From positions 1 through 64,000 of the forward strand of contig NZ_RDQR01000013.1 in the NCBI RefSeq assembly GCF_003703835.1: 64,000 nt of DNA. Direction: 5' to 3'. Positions 9,119 through 22,108 of this stretch are shown here, piece after piece. Below the pieces are notes generated by a model. That model ran no database searches, was not told where the DNA came from, and was given only the letters and a program-made list of their open reading frames with translations. Position numbers and translations under genes: made by a program. This DNA comes from Auritidibacter ignavus. Its GTDB lineage: Bacteria > Actinomycetota > Actinomycetes > Actinomycetales > Micrococcaceae. Every line of letters starts with the position of its first letter. The first letter of the stretch is position 1.

Positions 9119-9661
9119 TTAGTACCGGCGCACTCCTTCGGGGTGTTCGGCAAGTTCTTGGTGGGTCCGTTGAGCTATTTTATGCTCGGTGTAGAAACTC
9201 AAAAATGGCACCACGCCACCGCCGGCCATCGCCAACAGCGTCCAGCCGGACCAGCGCATCAGCGCCCACAGTCGGAAACAACCCACCAAATACACCACGT
9301 ACATCCATCCGTGGACGATGAGTACTAGCAACGACAGGTTTACTCCGCCCAGCACGGAGTCCGGGGGGTGTAGTCCCAGCGTGTTATCCGCACCATCGAA
9401 GGTGGTGCCACCGGCGAAAAGCTCGAGGTCGAAACCGTATTTCAGGATCATTTCGACTACCAGCGCCAGGAGCAAAATACCGGTCAGATAAGCGCAGATC
9501 CGGTAAAAGGTCAGGGCTCCACGAATCTGTTTGTGGGTGCCGCCAAAACGGCGTTTGCCCACCGACTCAGGGCGGGGTGGCGCAGCCGGCAGATCCTCTT
9601 CGGTGATCTGGTCGGGGTCGGGCAGGGTGTTGGGGTCGATGGGAGGTTGTCTATCAGTCAC
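9119..9661 (-). CDS. DUF3817 domain membrane protein
   Basis: 180 residues. A proline-rich acidic N terminus (about 45 residues) precedes a membrane domain with hydrophobic stretches near 55-75, 105-130 and 135-155. ALTFYRICAYLTGILLL and the histidine/tryptophan-bearing LIVHGWMYVVYL are the recognisable DUF3817 features. Function is unknown for the family. In actinobacteria such genes often sit beside SURF1 and guaA as here, 31 bp after SURF1. A link to membrane or respiratory complexes is only a guess from that neighbour. Confidence 0.85.
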   Translation of the reverse strand: MTDRQPPIDPNTLPDPDQITEEDLPAAPPRPESVGKRRFGGTHKQIRGALTFYRICAYLTGILLLALVVEMILKYGFDLELFAGGTTFDGADNTLGLHPPDSVLGGVNLSLLVLIVHGWMYVVYLVGCFRLWALMRWSGWTLLAMAGGGVVPFLSFYTEHKIAQRTHQELAEHPEGVRRY

Positions 9662-9692
9662 GATCTGTCACGGTGCCTTCGTTGGGTCGAGC

Positions 9693-10673
9693 TCACTGGT
9701 CGGCGGGTGGTTCAGGGTCATGCCCATAGTAATTTCGATAGGCTACCACCGCCGCGGCCTTTTCGGCGCGGGCTTGTTCGCGTCGTTTTTCGAGTTCTTT
9801 GCGTCGCCAATGCTGTTCCCACAGCCGGTCGAGTTCTGCCTCGCGTTGGTCTTTCAGGTAGTCATCGCGCACGAATCGCCACCACAGATACAGCGCGAAA
9901 GCCGCAAAAATCACCCACTCGATCGCGTAGAAGACGTTGAGCCACACCACGTCGGTTTCCTGCTCCGGGGCGGAGACACGGACAGCTTCCAGGCCATCGG
10001 ATGTGCTGGACGAGCCGGGGGCCTGAACGGTGTGCACCGTCCCTTCGGTGTCCTCGAATTCTTCGACGACAACATAGCCGGCATAGAGCGGCTCATCCCA
10101 GATATTGGTCAGCTCGGCGGTAGCCAGGGTCGAGACGGTTACCGGGGTGGTGGACAGATCAGAGCCGGTATCCGGCCCATCGGCAGGAAGGAGTCTTCCG
10201 GTCATGGTCACGGTCTGGCTCGGTTCGATGCCACTAGCCTCAGTAAACAGGCGTTCTGCAACGCTGAGGTCCGTGGGGTTCTGCTCGGTGGCCTCAAAAT
10301 CCAGCGGTTCTTCGCGCCAGCCCCACACCACCGGAATACTCACGTTACGATCGGTGCCGGTCACCGTGGCACGCGAGACGATCCAATATCCGGTCTGGCC
10401 GTCGTGCACGCGGTGAGCAACTTGGACGGTGTGCTCGGGCTCAACAGTGCCGGTGAAGTACACCATCTGGTCAGCCTGAGTGGAAACCATAGCGGTAAAT
10501 GGTTCGAAGAATTCGGTCATCTCCACCGGGTTTTCGGTTTGTTCCGGTGGCGGGGCAGGGTTGGAGACTGCTTGGCGGGCTTGCCAGACCGACAGGGCCA
10601 TGAACACCGCCGAAACCAGGATCGCGACCGCTAGGAAACCCAGCCACCGAGGCTTCAGCGCGGTACGGAGCAT
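9693..10673 (-). CDS. SURF1 family cytochrome oxidase biogenesis protein
   Basis: 326 residues with the SURF1 topology: one N-terminal membrane segment (about 12-32, WLGFLAVAILVSAVFMALSV), a soluble extracytoplasmic domain, and a second membrane segment near 250-270 (AIEWVIFAAFALYLWW), followed by a charged cytoplasmic tail rich in Arg/Glu. SURF1 proteins help insert haem into or assemble the aa3-type cytochrome c oxidase. The motif QARQAVSN after the first helix matches the family WQxxR-like region. It lies between guaB3 and the DUF3817 gene in one run, with gaps of 44 and 31 bp. The oxidase genes themselves are not in this window. Confidence 0.88.
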   Translation of the reverse strand: MLRTALKPRWLGFLAVAILVSAVFMALSVWQARQAVSNPAPPPEQTENPVEMTEFFEPFTAMVSTQADQMVYFTGTVEPEHTVQVAHRVHDGQTGYWIVSRATVTGTDRNVSIPVVWGWREEPLDFEATEQNPTDLSVAERLFTEASGIEPSQTVTMTGRLLPADGPDTGSDLSTTPVTVSTLATAELTNIWDEPLYAGYVVVEEFEDTEGTVHTVQAPGSSSTSDGLEAVRVSAPEQETDVVWLNVFYAIEWVIFAAFALYLWWRFVRDDYLKDQREAELDRLWEQHWRRKELEKRREQARAEKAAAVVAYRNYYGHDPEPPADQ

Positions 10674-10717
10674 CAGACCTCGCTTTATCGGGGGTAGCTA
10701 CAGCAGATGGGAAGGGG

Positions 10718-11845
10718 TTAGACCTGGGCGATCTGAACTTCGACTTTCTGGAATTCTTTCAGTTCGGTATATCCGGTCGAAGCCATGGCACGCCGGAGTG
10801 CGCCCATCAGGTTGGCGGTGCCGTTGGTGTGATCGGTAGGTCCCAATAATACTTCACGCAACGGGGCGACGGTGCCCACATGGGTGCGATCGCCACGGGG
10901 GAAGACCGGATGGGCGGCTTCCAGGCCCCAGTGCCATCCCGCTCCAGGAGCTTCTTCGGCTCGGGCCAGGGCGGCGCCGAGCATCACCGCGTCAGCGCCC
11001 ATACCCAGAGATTTCACGATGTCTCCCGAGTTTCCGAGACCGCCATCGGCGATCACGTGCACGTAGCGTCCACCAGATTCATCCATGTAGTCGCGACGGG
11101 CCTCAGCAATATCGGCAATGGCGGTGGCCATCGGCACCCGGATGCCTAAGGCACGACGGGTGGTGGAGGACGCGCCACCACCGAATCCGACCAGCACCCC
11201 GGCAGCACCGGTGCGCATCAGGTGAAGAGCGGGTGTGTACCCGGCGGCACCACCGACAATCACCGGAACGTCCAGCTCGTAAATGAACTGTTTCAGATCC
11301 AGGGGCTCGGAGGTTTCGGAGACATGCTGTGCCGAAACGGTGGTACCACGAATGACGAACATGTCCACCCCGGCGTCCAGCACGGTGCGGTAGAACTCTT
11401 GGGTGCGCTGAGGCGTGAGCGCCCCGGCGACCACGACTCCGGCGTCGCGAATCTCGGCCAGCCGGGCGGTGATCAGGTCGGGCTGGATCGGGGCCGCGTA
11501 GAGCTGCTGGAGGCGTGCGGTGTTCTCTGGGGAGAACGCTGCAACTTGCAGGTGGGCGATCTCTTCCAGAATCGGTTCCGGGTTTTCATAGCGGGTCCAG
11601 AGGCCTTCGAGGTTGAGCACGCCCATGCCTCCGAGCTTGCCCAGCTCGATCGCAGTGGCCGGAGACATAACCGAGTCCATCGGGGCTCCGATGACTGGCA
11701 TGGAGAACTTGAAGGCATCGATCTGCCAGTCCAGCGACACATCTTCGGGGTCGCGGGTCCGGCGGGCCGGAACAATATTGACCGCGTCCAGCGGGTAGGA
11801 TGCTCGGCCTCGTTTGCCGAGACCGATCTCAATCTCGTGACTCAC
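10718..11845 (-). CDS. guaB3: GuaB3 family IMP dehydrogenase-like protein
   Basis: 375 residues: an IMPDH-type TIM barrel without the CBS domain pair that true GuaB carries. The start of the barrel (IGLGKRGRASYPLDAVNIVPARRTRDP) and IGAPMDSVMSP are typical of the actinobacterial GuaB3 group. The loop holding the catalytic cysteine in GuaB reads GGGASSTTRRALGI here, with no cysteine, so classical IMP dehydrogenase chemistry should not be assumed. The C terminus DLKEFQKV-like TELKEFQKVEVQIAQV is also family-typical. It begins 15 bp after guaB and is surely co-transcribed with it. Confidence 0.92.
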   Translation of the reverse strand: MSHEIEIGLGKRGRASYPLDAVNIVPARRTRDPEDVSLDWQIDAFKFSMPVIGAPMDSVMSPATAIELGKLGGMGVLNLEGLWTRYENPEPILEEIAHLQVAAFSPENTARLQQLYAAPIQPDLITARLAEIRDAGVVVAGALTPQRTQEFYRTVLDAGVDMFVIRGTTVSAQHVSETSEPLDLKQFIYELDVPVIVGGAAGYTPALHLMRTGAAGVLVGFGGGASSTTRRALGIRVPMATAIADIAEARRDYMDESGGRYVHVIADGGLGNSGDIVKSLGMGADAVMLGAALARAEEAPGAGWHWGLEAAHPVFPRGDRTHVGTVAPLREVLLGPTDHTNGTANLMGALRRAMASTGYTELKEFQKVEVQIAQV

Positions 11846-11860
11846 TAGTTGGCTCCAGAT

Positions 11861-13417
<1,557 letters not shown>

Positions 13418-13628
13418 TCACGAGATGATGCAGGAACAGCACCAAGTATTCGATCAGAACACAGGTTGGTTCTCAGTCTATTCCTCTGGGGTTACGGCGT
13501 CACGGTCGGTGACCGACGATGACCGACCTCGGCACGGGGTATTGGGGCCTGATATGGAGCCGCTGGCAATGGCTACTCACCGAAGGGGTCCGCAGGTAGG
13601 GTGTGAACTAGATGAAAAGGGGTTTCTC

Positions 13629-15086
13629 GTGACGGCACCATTGAAATTTTTTCACAGTTCACTGCTGAATCATGCGCCCAAACGGGTTTGGGACTGGTAT
13701 TCCAGCCCGGGGGCTCTGACTCGGTTGACTCCACAGTGGTTGACCACGGTGGTAGAGCCTCCCACCAACGGCCTGCAACCTGGCTCGCGAACTCACCTGG
13801 TGCACGGGGCACCGTGGGTCGATGCGGTGGTCTCAATGGTGCCGGGGCTGCAGCATCTCACGCCGGTGGGTACCAGCTGGGTGGCGGAACACACCACGTT
13901 AGAGCCGGGAGTATCCTTCACGGACGAGATGGTGTCCGGACCCTTAGCATCCTGGGAACACATCCACCGGTTTGTGCCCAGTGGCACCGAGGAGACTCTG
14001 GTCTGCGATGAAATCACCTACGAGTTTCCCGGTGATCTCCGGGAGGTGCTGCGACTGCGCGAGGAATTTGAAGAGCAACTGGAACGCGTTTTCCGCCACC
14101 GCTCCCGGGTCGTGGCCGGCGACCTGAATTTCCACACCGATCTCGCGTTGAGCACGCCGTTGACTATCGTGATCGCCGGCGCCTCGGGTCTGGTGGGTAC
14201 CCAGTTGGTGGCCCTGCTAACCGCCGCTGGTCACCGGGTCATTCGGTTACAGCGCCGTCGTGGTGAATCGCGTCGGCTCGATGAGGACCGGTTCAGTTGG
14301 GATCCTGCTCGGCATCAGCTGGACTCGGAGGTGCTCGAGGACGCGGATGCGGTCATTAATCTCGCCGGTGCATCGATCGTGGGCGTGATGACCGAAAAGC
14401 ATCGCAACGCGATCTTTGCCTCCCGGGTGCAGACCAACTCCACGCTGGTCGCGGCCATGAAACGTACCACTCGTGCTCCAGCCAGTTTTATTACGGCTTC
14501 GGCCTCGGGGTTCTATGGTCACGACGCCTCCCCGCTGTCTCTGGTGGCTGAGCCGATTACCGAAGATCATCCCAGCGGTGACGATTTCTTAGCGGCTGTG
14601 TGCCGTCAGGTTGAAGGCATTGCCCGTGAGGCCGAAGATCTGGGGATCCGCACCGTGGCGATGCGCACCGGCCTCGTACTCTCAGCTCGTGGCGGTTTAC
14701 TGGCCACGCAATTGCCCCTGTATTTTGCCGGCGCGGGAGGCCCGTTGGGTCCGGGAACCATGTGGATGCCCTGGATCGGGCTCGATGATCTGATCCAGCT
14801 GTATGTTTGGGCGGTGACGCACGATAGCATCACTGGCCCCCTCAATGCAGTCGCCCCGGCGCCTGTCCAGCAACGCGAATTCGCCGAGGTCCTCGGCGAG
14901 GTGATCACCCGGCCCACACGCCTACCCACCCCCGGGTGGGCGCCGGCGCTGGTGTTGGGGCGACAAGGCAACCGTGAATTAGCAATGGCCTCGGCGCGGT
15001 TGAGTGCCGAGAAGGCGTTAGCTTCTGGCTACCGGTTCCGCGCCGAGACCATCGATGAGGCGATTCGACAGATTTTTGGGCGTTAG
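13629..15086 (+). CDS. TIGR01777 family epimerase with N-terminal SRPBCC domain
   Basis: 485 residues. Residues 1-165 form an SRPBCC/START-like domain. From about 178 comes an SDR-type NAD(P)-binding domain with the glycine motif [14 protein letters not shown], as in the YfcH/TIGR01777 epimerase family, ending in the usual DUF1731 segment ([16 protein letters not shown], then [14 protein letters not shown]). The substrate is unknown. The GTG at 13629 is chosen because AAAAGGGG lies just upstream and the SRPBCC fold starts at [11 protein letters not shown]; the frame is open further upstream but without family similarity. Its TAG stop overlaps the gcvH stop on the other strand. Confidence 0.88.
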   Translation: MTAPLKFFHSSLLNHAPKRVWDWYSSPGALTRLTPQWLTTVVEPPTNGLQPGSRTHLVHGAPWVDAVVSMVPGLQHLTPVGTSWVAEHTTLEPGVSFTDEMVSGPLASWEHIHRFVPSGTEETLVCDEITYEFPGDLREVLRLREEFEEQLERVFRHRSRVVAGDLNFHTDLALSTPLTIVIAGASGLVGTQLVALLTAAGHRVIRLQRRRGESRRLDEDRFSWDPARHQLDSEVLEDADAVINLAGASIVGVMTEKHRNAIFASRVQTNSTLVAAMKRTTRAPASFITASASGFYGHDASPLSLVAEPITEDHPSGDDFLAAVCRQVEGIAREAEDLGIRTVAMRTGLVLSARGGLLATQLPLYFAGAGGPLGPGTMWMPWIGLDDLIQLYVWAVTHDSITGPLNAVAPAPVQQREFAEVLGEVITRPTRLPTPGWAPALVLGRQGNRELAMASARLSAEKALASGYRFRAETIDEAIRQIFGR

Positions 15087-15469
15087 CCCTCCGTCACCTC
15101 GACGTCGAATTCCTCGGCGTAGGCCTGAGCATCCAACAGAGGACCATTTTCGGTGACCTCCACGCTGAACAGCCAACCCTTACCGTAGGGGTCCTGATTC
15201 ACCAACTCGGGGTCGTCCACGACCTCCTCATTGATGGCAGCCACGGTCCCGCTCACTGGAGAGTACAGATCAGACACCGATTTGGTGGACTCGAGCTCAC
15301 CGCAGACCTCACCGGCGGTGACCTCATCACCAACCTGTGGCAGGTCCACGAACACAATGTCGCCGAGCTGTTCGGTCGCGAACTCGGTGACACCGACTTT
15401 CACCGGGCTGGACTCATCGATCCACTCGTGTTCGGCGGAATATTTCAGGGTTGACAGGATTGCGGGCAT
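15083..15469 (-). CDS. gcvH: glycine cleavage system H protein
   Basis: 128 residues, the lipoyl carrier that shuttles the aminomethyl group between P, T and L proteins. The lipoylated lysine is Lys63 in [22 protein letters not shown] near the N terminus and the acidic C terminus are family-typical. It is the last gene of the gcvP-gcvT-gcvH operon, 71 bp after gcvT, and its stop codon overlaps the convergent epimerase stop by 4 bp. No lipoate ligase or L protein lies nearby, so these must be supplied from elsewhere. Confidence 0.97.
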   Translation of the reverse strand: MPAILSTLKYSAEHEWIDESSPVKVGVTEFATEQLGDIVFVDLPQVGDEVTAGEVCGELESTKSVSDLYSPVSGTVAAINEEVVDDPELVNQDPYGKGWLFSVEVTENGPLLDAQAYAEEFDVEVTEG

Positions 15470-15540
15470 CGCAGGTGTCCTTTACTTTGTGGTGGGTTGA
15501 TGGAAGCTGTTTCTGGAAGCTACTGAGACGATATACCGGG

Positions 15541-16680
15541 TCACCGGTTACGCTGGTAGAAGGGCAGGGGCACCACGGTGAACTCGTGCTGTTTACCGCG
15601 AATGTCCACAGTGAGCACTGTACCTGGTTCCGGGGCCGGTGCCTGGATATAGGCCAGTGCGATCGGATATCCCAGGGTAGTCGACAGCTGACCGGAGCTC
15701 ACTTCTCCGATGGGCTGTCCCTGCTCGTCCAGCAGGTGCGCCCCTTCGCGGGCAGCGCGTCGACCGGTTCCTTGCAAGCCAATCAGCACTCGGACCGGGG
15801 TCGCCTCGTTCTCCCGGTCGGCATCTACCGCGGCACGCCCCGGGAAGTCTTCGGTCTTTTTGGCCGAGACCACGCCCAGCGACCCGGCTTCCGCCGGAGT
15901 AGTGTGCTCGGTCAGCTCGTGACCGTAGAGTGGCATCCCGGCTTCCAGGCGCAACGAGTCGCGACACGCCAGCCCACAGGGTAGTAGTTGCTCATCAGCT
16001 GCCCGAAGTTTCTCCCACAGGCTCACCGCCTGGGTGGCATCCAAGAACAGTTCAAAGCCATCTTCCCCGGTGTAGCCGGTTCGGGCCACCACCAGTTCGC
16101 CCAGGTTGTCAATCTCCCAGCGAGCGCAACGATAATATCCCAGCTCGGTTACGACGCTGGCGGCGTGTTCATCGATCAAGTCGGTGAGCACGCTGGCGAC
16201 GATCTGTTCTGCGGCCGGGCCCTGCACAGCAATGATTGCGGTGTGCTCGGTGGTATCGACGAGTTCAGCTGGCTGCGCTAGCCCCTGGTTGACGCCAGCG
16301 ATCTGGTCGCGGACCGGGTCCACGTTCGCGGCGTTGGGGACCACCATGAAACGGTCCTCGCCCAGCCGGTAGACGATCATGTCGTCCACAATGCCACCGG
16401 ATTCGGTCAGAGCCAGGGTGTATTTGGCCCGGCCGATAGCCATCGGGGCGAAGTTTCCAGCTAGCGAGCTATTGAGCAACTCCACAGCGCTGGGACCGGA
16501 GATCAGCAGGTTACCCATATGCGACAGATCAAAGATACCGGCATGAGTGCGCACCGCTTGATGCTCCACACGCTCGGAGTCATAACGCAGTGGCATGTCC
16601 CAACCGGCGAAATCGGTGAACTTGGCACCGGTTTGCTGGTGCGTCTCGTACAGTGCACTCGTTTTTAGCTGTTCAGTCAT
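15541..16680 (-). CDS. gcvT: glycine cleavage system T protein (aminomethyltransferase)
   Basis: 379 residues. It transfers the methylene group from the H-protein-bound intermediate to tetrahydrofolate and releases ammonia. LYETHQQTGAKFTDFAGWDMPLRY at the N terminus, GIFDLSHMGN and the folate-binding GYTGEDGFELF (about residue 200) are clear family marks, and the barrel ends with GEVSSGQLSTTLGYPIALAYI. The ATG at 16680 gives the normal length and starts 4 bp after gcvP; the frame extends 43 codons upstream only into gcvP. Control is by the glycine riboswitch ahead of gcvP. Confidence 0.96.
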   Translation of the reverse strand: MTEQLKTSALYETHQQTGAKFTDFAGWDMPLRYDSERVEHQAVRTHAGIFDLSHMGNLLISGPSAVELLNSSLAGNFAPMAIGRAKYTLALTESGGIVDDMIVYRLGEDRFMVVPNAANVDPVRDQIAGVNQGLAQPAELVDTTEHTAIIAVQGPAAEQIVASVLTDLIDEHAASVVTELGYYRCARWEIDNLGELVVARTGYTGEDGFELFLDATQAVSLWEKLRAADEQLLPCGLACRDSLRLEAGMPLYGHELTEHTTPAEAGSLGVVSAKKTEDFPGRAAVDADRENEATPVRVLIGLQGTGRRAAREGAHLLDEQGQPIGEVSSGQLSTTLGYPIALAYIQAPAPEPGTVLTVDIRGKQHEFTVVPLPFYQRNR

Positions 16681-16684
16681 GGCT

Positions 16685-19603
16685 TTACTCCCCCTGCTGT
16701 TGGTCGTCGCCGGATACCTCAAAGGCTTCAATGGGCGGGCAGGAACACACCAGGTTGCGGTCACCGGCCGCACCATCGATGCGTCCCACCGGCGCGAAGT
16801 ACTTACCACGACGCAACTCGGGAACCGGGAAGGCGGCTTGTTCGACCGAGTAGGCCCGATCCCAGCTGGAGCTGATCACAGCATCCTGGGTGTGCGGTGC
16901 CCGACGGAGCACCGAATCCTCGGCGGCCACCTTGCCGTCAATGACTTCCTGAATCTCTTCACGCATGGCATGCATCGCCGCCAGAAAACGCTCGATCTCG
17001 TCCAGCGACTCGGACTCGGTCGGCTCGATCATCAGTGTGCCCGGAACCGGGAAAGCCTGGGTCGGGGCATGGATGCCGAAGTCGATCAAGCGCTTAGCCA
17101 GGTCTTCGACAGTAATCCCGGAGTCCTTGGTGAGCTCGCGGACGTCGATGATACATTCGTGCGCGACCAGGTTGTTGTCTCCGGTGAACAGGATCGGAAA
17201 GTCCTCGTGGATCCGACGTGCCAAGTAGTTGGCGTTGAGGATGGCAGTCTGCGATGAGGCCTTAAGTCCTTCAGCACCGGTCATCGCAATATAGGCCCAG
17301 GAGATGGGCAACACGCCGGCGGAACCGAAGATGGTGGCCACCACGGGATTGCCACCGCGGGCTGTCAGATCGTGGGCACCGTCGTCTGCCAGCGGGTCAC
17401 CGGGCAAGAAATCCACCAGGTGCTCCCCCACCCCGATGGGCCCCACACCGGGGCCACCACCACCGTGCGGGATACAAAAGGTCTTGTGCAGGTTCAGGTG
17501 GGAAACATCGCCACCAAATTGGCCGGGCTTGGCCAGCCCCATCAGCGCGTTGAGGTTGGCGCCGTCAAGGTAGACCTGACCGCCGGCGTCGTGGATCTTC
17601 GCGCACACCGCGCGCACCTGGGTTTCATACACGCCGTGGGTGGAGGGGTAGGTGATCATGATCGCAGCGACCTGATCCCCGGACTTCTCCAGGATGCTGT
17701 CCAGATCTTCCATGTCGATCGAGCCATCGGGGGCGGTTTTGACCACCTTGACGGTCAGTCCGGCCAACACTGCTGAGGCAGCGTTGGTGCCGTGGGCCGA
17801 GGCCGGAATCAAGCACAGACGACGCTGTTGATCACCCTGAGCGATGTGGTAGTTGCGGATCGCCATCAGACCAGCGTATTCACCCTGCGAGCCAGCGTTG
17901 GGCTGGACCGAGACGGCAGCGTATCCGGTGATCTCCGCCAGCCAGTCTTCCAGTTCTGCAATGAGCTCGCGCCAGCCGGCGGCCTGATCGGCCGGAACGT
18001 AAGGGTGAATGCTGGCAAATTCGGGCCAGGTGATAGATTCCATTTCCGTAGCGGCGTTGAGCTTCATGGTGCACGATCCCAATGGGATCATGGTCCGGTC
18101 CAGCGCCAGGTCTTTATCCGCCAAGCTGCGCAGGTAGCGCATCATCTGTGTTTCGGAGTGGATGGTGTTGAAGGTCGGGTGGGTCAGGTAGTCGCTGGTA
18201 CGCACGAGGGAAGAATCCACCACATCGGCGATCTCGTAGGAAACTTCGTCCAGCTCGCGTGTAGCGCTGGCCGGAAGCTCGGCGCCAAAAGCCTTGGCAA
18301 CCGCTTCCAGGTGCGCAATGGTGGTGGTCTCATCCACGGACACACCCACGCGGGTCGCATCCACGTGGCGCAAGTTGATATCGGCGTCCAGGGCCTGGCT
18401 GATGACCTGCTCGGCTTGGGCTTCGGAGCCGGTGTCGACCACGAGAGTGTCAAAATAGCTGGTGGTGGCCAGGTTTAGTCCGGCCGAGGTAAGGGCCTCG
18501 CCGAGCACGCGGGCCTTGGCATGCACCTCGGAGGCAATCTTCCGCAACCCGGCCGGGCCATGGTAGACGGCGTACATGGAGGCAGTGACCGCCAGCAGTG
18601 CCTGCGCGGTGCAGATATTGGAGGTCGCCCGGTCGCGTCGAATGTGCTGTTCGCGGGTTTGTAGGGCCAAACGGTAGGCCGGGGTTCCGGCGTCATCAGT
18701 GGAAACACCCACCAGACGGCCCGGCAAGGAACGCTCCAGCCCGGCACGAGCCGCCATATAAGCCGCGTGCGGACCACCGTAGAACAGGGGCACACCGAAC
18801 CGCTGGGTGTTACCCACCGCAATGTCAGCGCCTTGCTCACCGGGAGGGGTAATCAGGGTCAAGGCCAGCAAGTCAGCGATGACCGTCACGAATCCGCCGG
18901 CTTCTTTGGCGGTGGCAATCACCTCGGACTGGTCACGGACCCCACCGTTATTGCCGGGTTGCTGCAGGATGATGCCACACAGGCCTTCTTCCGGCAGATT
19001 GTCGGTGACGTTGTCAGGGTTGGAGAGGTCACGAATGTCGATCTCCAGGTCCACCATGGTAGCCCGAGAGGTCACTACCGAGAGGGTCTGCGGGAAGATG
19101 TTTTCGTCGACCAGGATGATGCCTTTGGATTTCTTCCGATTGGCACGGCGCATCATCAGCATCGCTTCGGCGGCGGCGGAAGCTTCATCCAGCAGGGAGG
19201 CGTTGGCCAACTCCAACCCGGTCAGGTCCATCACCATGGTTTGGAAGTTCAACAATGCTTCCAACCGGCCTTGGGAGATTTCGGCCTGGTAGGGAGTGTA
19301 GGCGGTGTACCAGGTCGGATTCTCCACCACGTTGCGACGAATGACTGCCGGGGTGAAGGTGTTGTAGAAACCTTGCCCGATCATCTGGGTTTTCACCTGG
19401 TTTTTACCGGCCATCTCCCGCAGGCGATCCTGCGCCTGTTCTTCGCTGAGCGGGGCGGGCAGGTTCAGCGGCTCGGTAATCCGAATGTCTTCGGGAACGG
19501 CGGCGTCGACTAGATCCTCAACGGAGGCATAGCCGACTGTGTCGAGCATGGTCTGGACATCTTGTGCGGTGGGTCCGAGATGACGGGTGATAAATGAGCT
19601 CAT
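16685..19603 (-). CDS. gcvP: glycine dehydrogenase (decarboxylating), P protein
   Basis: 972 residues, the single-chain (fused alpha/beta) form. It decarboxylates glycine with PLP and loads the H protein. SSFITRHLGPTAQDVQTML is the typical N terminus, and the PLP lysine is in LNLHKTFCIPHGGGGPG (around residue 710). ATG at 19603 is preferred over one 5 codons upstream because AGAGG stands about 8 bp before it. It is the first gene of the operon, and its 5' leader holds a tandem glycine riboswitch, so expression should rise when glycine is in excess. Confidence 0.96.
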   Translation of the reverse strand: MSSFITRHLGPTAQDVQTMLDTVGYASVEDLVDAAVPEDIRITEPLNLPAPLSEEQAQDRLREMAGKNQVKTQMIGQGFYNTFTPAVIRRNVVENPTWYTAYTPYQAEISQGRLEALLNFQTMVMDLTGLELANASLLDEASAAAEAMLMMRRANRKKSKGIILVDENIFPQTLSVVTSRATMVDLEIDIRDLSNPDNVTDNLPEEGLCGIILQQPGNNGGVRDQSEVIATAKEAGGFVTVIADLLALTLITPPGEQGADIAVGNTQRFGVPLFYGGPHAAYMAARAGLERSLPGRLVGVSTDDAGTPAYRLALQTREQHIRRDRATSNICTAQALLAVTASMYAVYHGPAGLRKIASEVHAKARVLGEALTSAGLNLATTSYFDTLVVDTGSEAQAEQVISQALDADINLRHVDATRVGVSVDETTTIAHLEAVAKAFGAELPASATRELDEVSYEIADVVDSSLVRTSDYLTHPTFNTIHSETQMMRYLRSLADKDLALDRTMIPLGSCTMKLNAATEMESITWPEFASIHPYVPADQAAGWRELIAELEDWLAEITGYAAVSVQPNAGSQGEYAGLMAIRNYHIAQGDQQRRLCLIPASAHGTNAASAVLAGLTVKVVKTAPDGSIDMEDLDSILEKSGDQVAAIMITYPSTHGVYETQVRAVCAKIHDAGGQVYLDGANLNALMGLAKPGQFGGDVSHLNLHKTFCIPHGGGGPGVGPIGVGEHLVDFLPGDPLADDGAHDLTARGGNPVVATIFGSAGVLPISWAYIAMTGAEGLKASSQTAILNANYLARRIHEDFPILFTGDNNLVAHECIIDVRELTKDSGITVEDLAKRLIDFGIHAPTQAFPVPGTLMIEPTESESLDEIERFLAAMHAMREEIQEVIDGKVAAEDSVLRRAPHTQDAVISSSWDRAYSVEQAAFPVPELRRGKYFAPVGRIDGAAGDRNLVCSCPPIEAFEVSGDDQQQGE

Positions 19604-19649
19604 CGGAGTACCTCTCATTGTGCTGTCGGTGGCCCACGACCGGTAGTCG

Positions 19650-19862
19650 TGTCCCCGCTCTGTTCAAGACCTGAGAGTTTTAGCCGCACTCGGTCGGGAC
19701 CGGGTCCGGTTTTGCACCGTCGGTGAGACCTGAGTGACTCAGGGCTACTTTCCAGAGTTGCCTAACACAAGCGATTCTGTGACCTGAGAGATTCTTGGGG
19801 GTGTTACTCCTTCGGTACCTCCTCCGGTGTTGCCACCGAATGAGATTCTCCCGCCTGCGCTC
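19650..19862 (-). promoter_or_regulatory. gcvT riboswitch: tandem glycine riboswitch upstream of gcvP
   Basis: Read on the minus strand, the first aptamer (about 19862-19744) shows GCGGGAGAAT, ACCGAAGGAGTAA, AATCTCTCAGGTCACAG and CAACTCTGGAAAG in the order of the known glycine aptamer. The second (about 19743-19650) shows CACCGACGGTGCAAA, AAACTCTCAGGT and GAACAGAGCGGGG. A CACGAC/GTCGTG hairpin (19634-19650) follows, about 30 bp before the gcvP start, and could be part of the expression platform. Tandem glycine riboswitches commonly activate gcv operons when glycine is abundant. Confidence 0.9.
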
Positions 19863-19877
19863 AACGGCATCACCGTC

Positions 19878-19907
19878 AGTTTACGTGATCTGGGAATCAC
19901 TGCTCAA
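19878..19907 (-). promoter_or_regulatory. candidate promoter of the gcvPTH operon
   Basis: On the minus strand TTGAGC (19902-19907) and TAAACT (19878-19883) are separated by 18 bp, a reasonable sigma-70-type promoter. The predicted start falls around 19870, immediately before the first glycine aptamer, which is where it would be expected. Confidence 0.5.
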
Positions 19908-19947
19908 CACATCACCATTCTGACGGGCACACTCACGACACGCCGGA

Positions 19948-19989
19948 AAAAACACGTGTGGCCCCGCCAATTCAGGCGGGGCCACACTG
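19948..19989 (-). terminator. groEL intrinsic terminator
   Basis: GTGTGGCCCCGCC (19956-19968) and GGCGGGGCCACAC (19975-19987) form a 13-bp stem around AATTCA. On the minus strand the stem is followed by ACGTGTTTTTTCC, a good T tract. It lies 40 bp after the groEL stop and separates groESL from the gcv promoter. Confidence 0.85.
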
Positions 19990-20027
19990 AAGATGTCAGG
20001 ACGCATCAGCACGGTCAGCGCCGGTGA

Positions 20028-21641
<1,614 letters not shown>

Positions 21642-21705
21642 TTATTTCAGGACAGTCTTTTCACTCAATCTGTTCTGTCAGTGAATGATCAGCGACTGAG
21701 CAGAC

Positions 21706-22002
21706 TTACTTGGTGACAACAGCCAGCACGTCACGTGCGGAGAGCACCAGGTACTCTTCGCCGTTGTACTTAACCTCAGTGCCACCGAACTTGGAGAACA
21801 GCACGACGTCGCCTTCGTTGACGTCGACGGAGACGCGCTCGCCACTATCGGTGATACGACCGGGACCAACGGCCACGACGGTGCCTTCCTGTGGCTTCTC
21901 CTGTGCGGTATCGGGAATGACCAAACCGGAAGCGGTGGTCTGCTCGGCTTCCAGCGGCTGGACGACAATGCGGTCCTCAAGGGGCTTGATGGAAACTGCC
22001 AT
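21706..22002 (-). CDS. groES: co-chaperonin GroES (Hsp10)
   Basis: 98 residues. It caps the GroEL ring. [12 protein letters not shown] at the start, the mobile loop ([21 protein letters not shown]) and the C-terminal [16 protein letters not shown] are typical. The ATG at 22002 has GGAGAG just upstream and gives the usual length; a start two codons earlier is possible. It is the first gene of groES-groEL and lies downstream of two CIRCE elements, so HrcA repression is expected. Confidence 0.97.
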   Translation of the reverse strand: MAVSIKPLEDRIVVQPLEAEQTTASGLVIPDTAQEKPQEGTVVAVGPGRITDSGERVSVDVNEGDVVLFSKFGGTEVKYNGEEYLVLSARDVLAVVTK

Positions 22003-22108
22003 AATCAAACTCTCCTGTAGTTCTTTGTCACGTTTTTCGTGAACTGAATCAAGGTTTTTGCGCCGGGCGAGCCAACCGTCGTCGCGGGTGCCGGATGGCG
22101 TCTGGCAT

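Noticed and set aside
9531-10634. 367-codon plus-strand frame opposite the SURF1 gene
   Set aside because: Antisense to a recognisable gene, no motif, and no ribosome site at its start.
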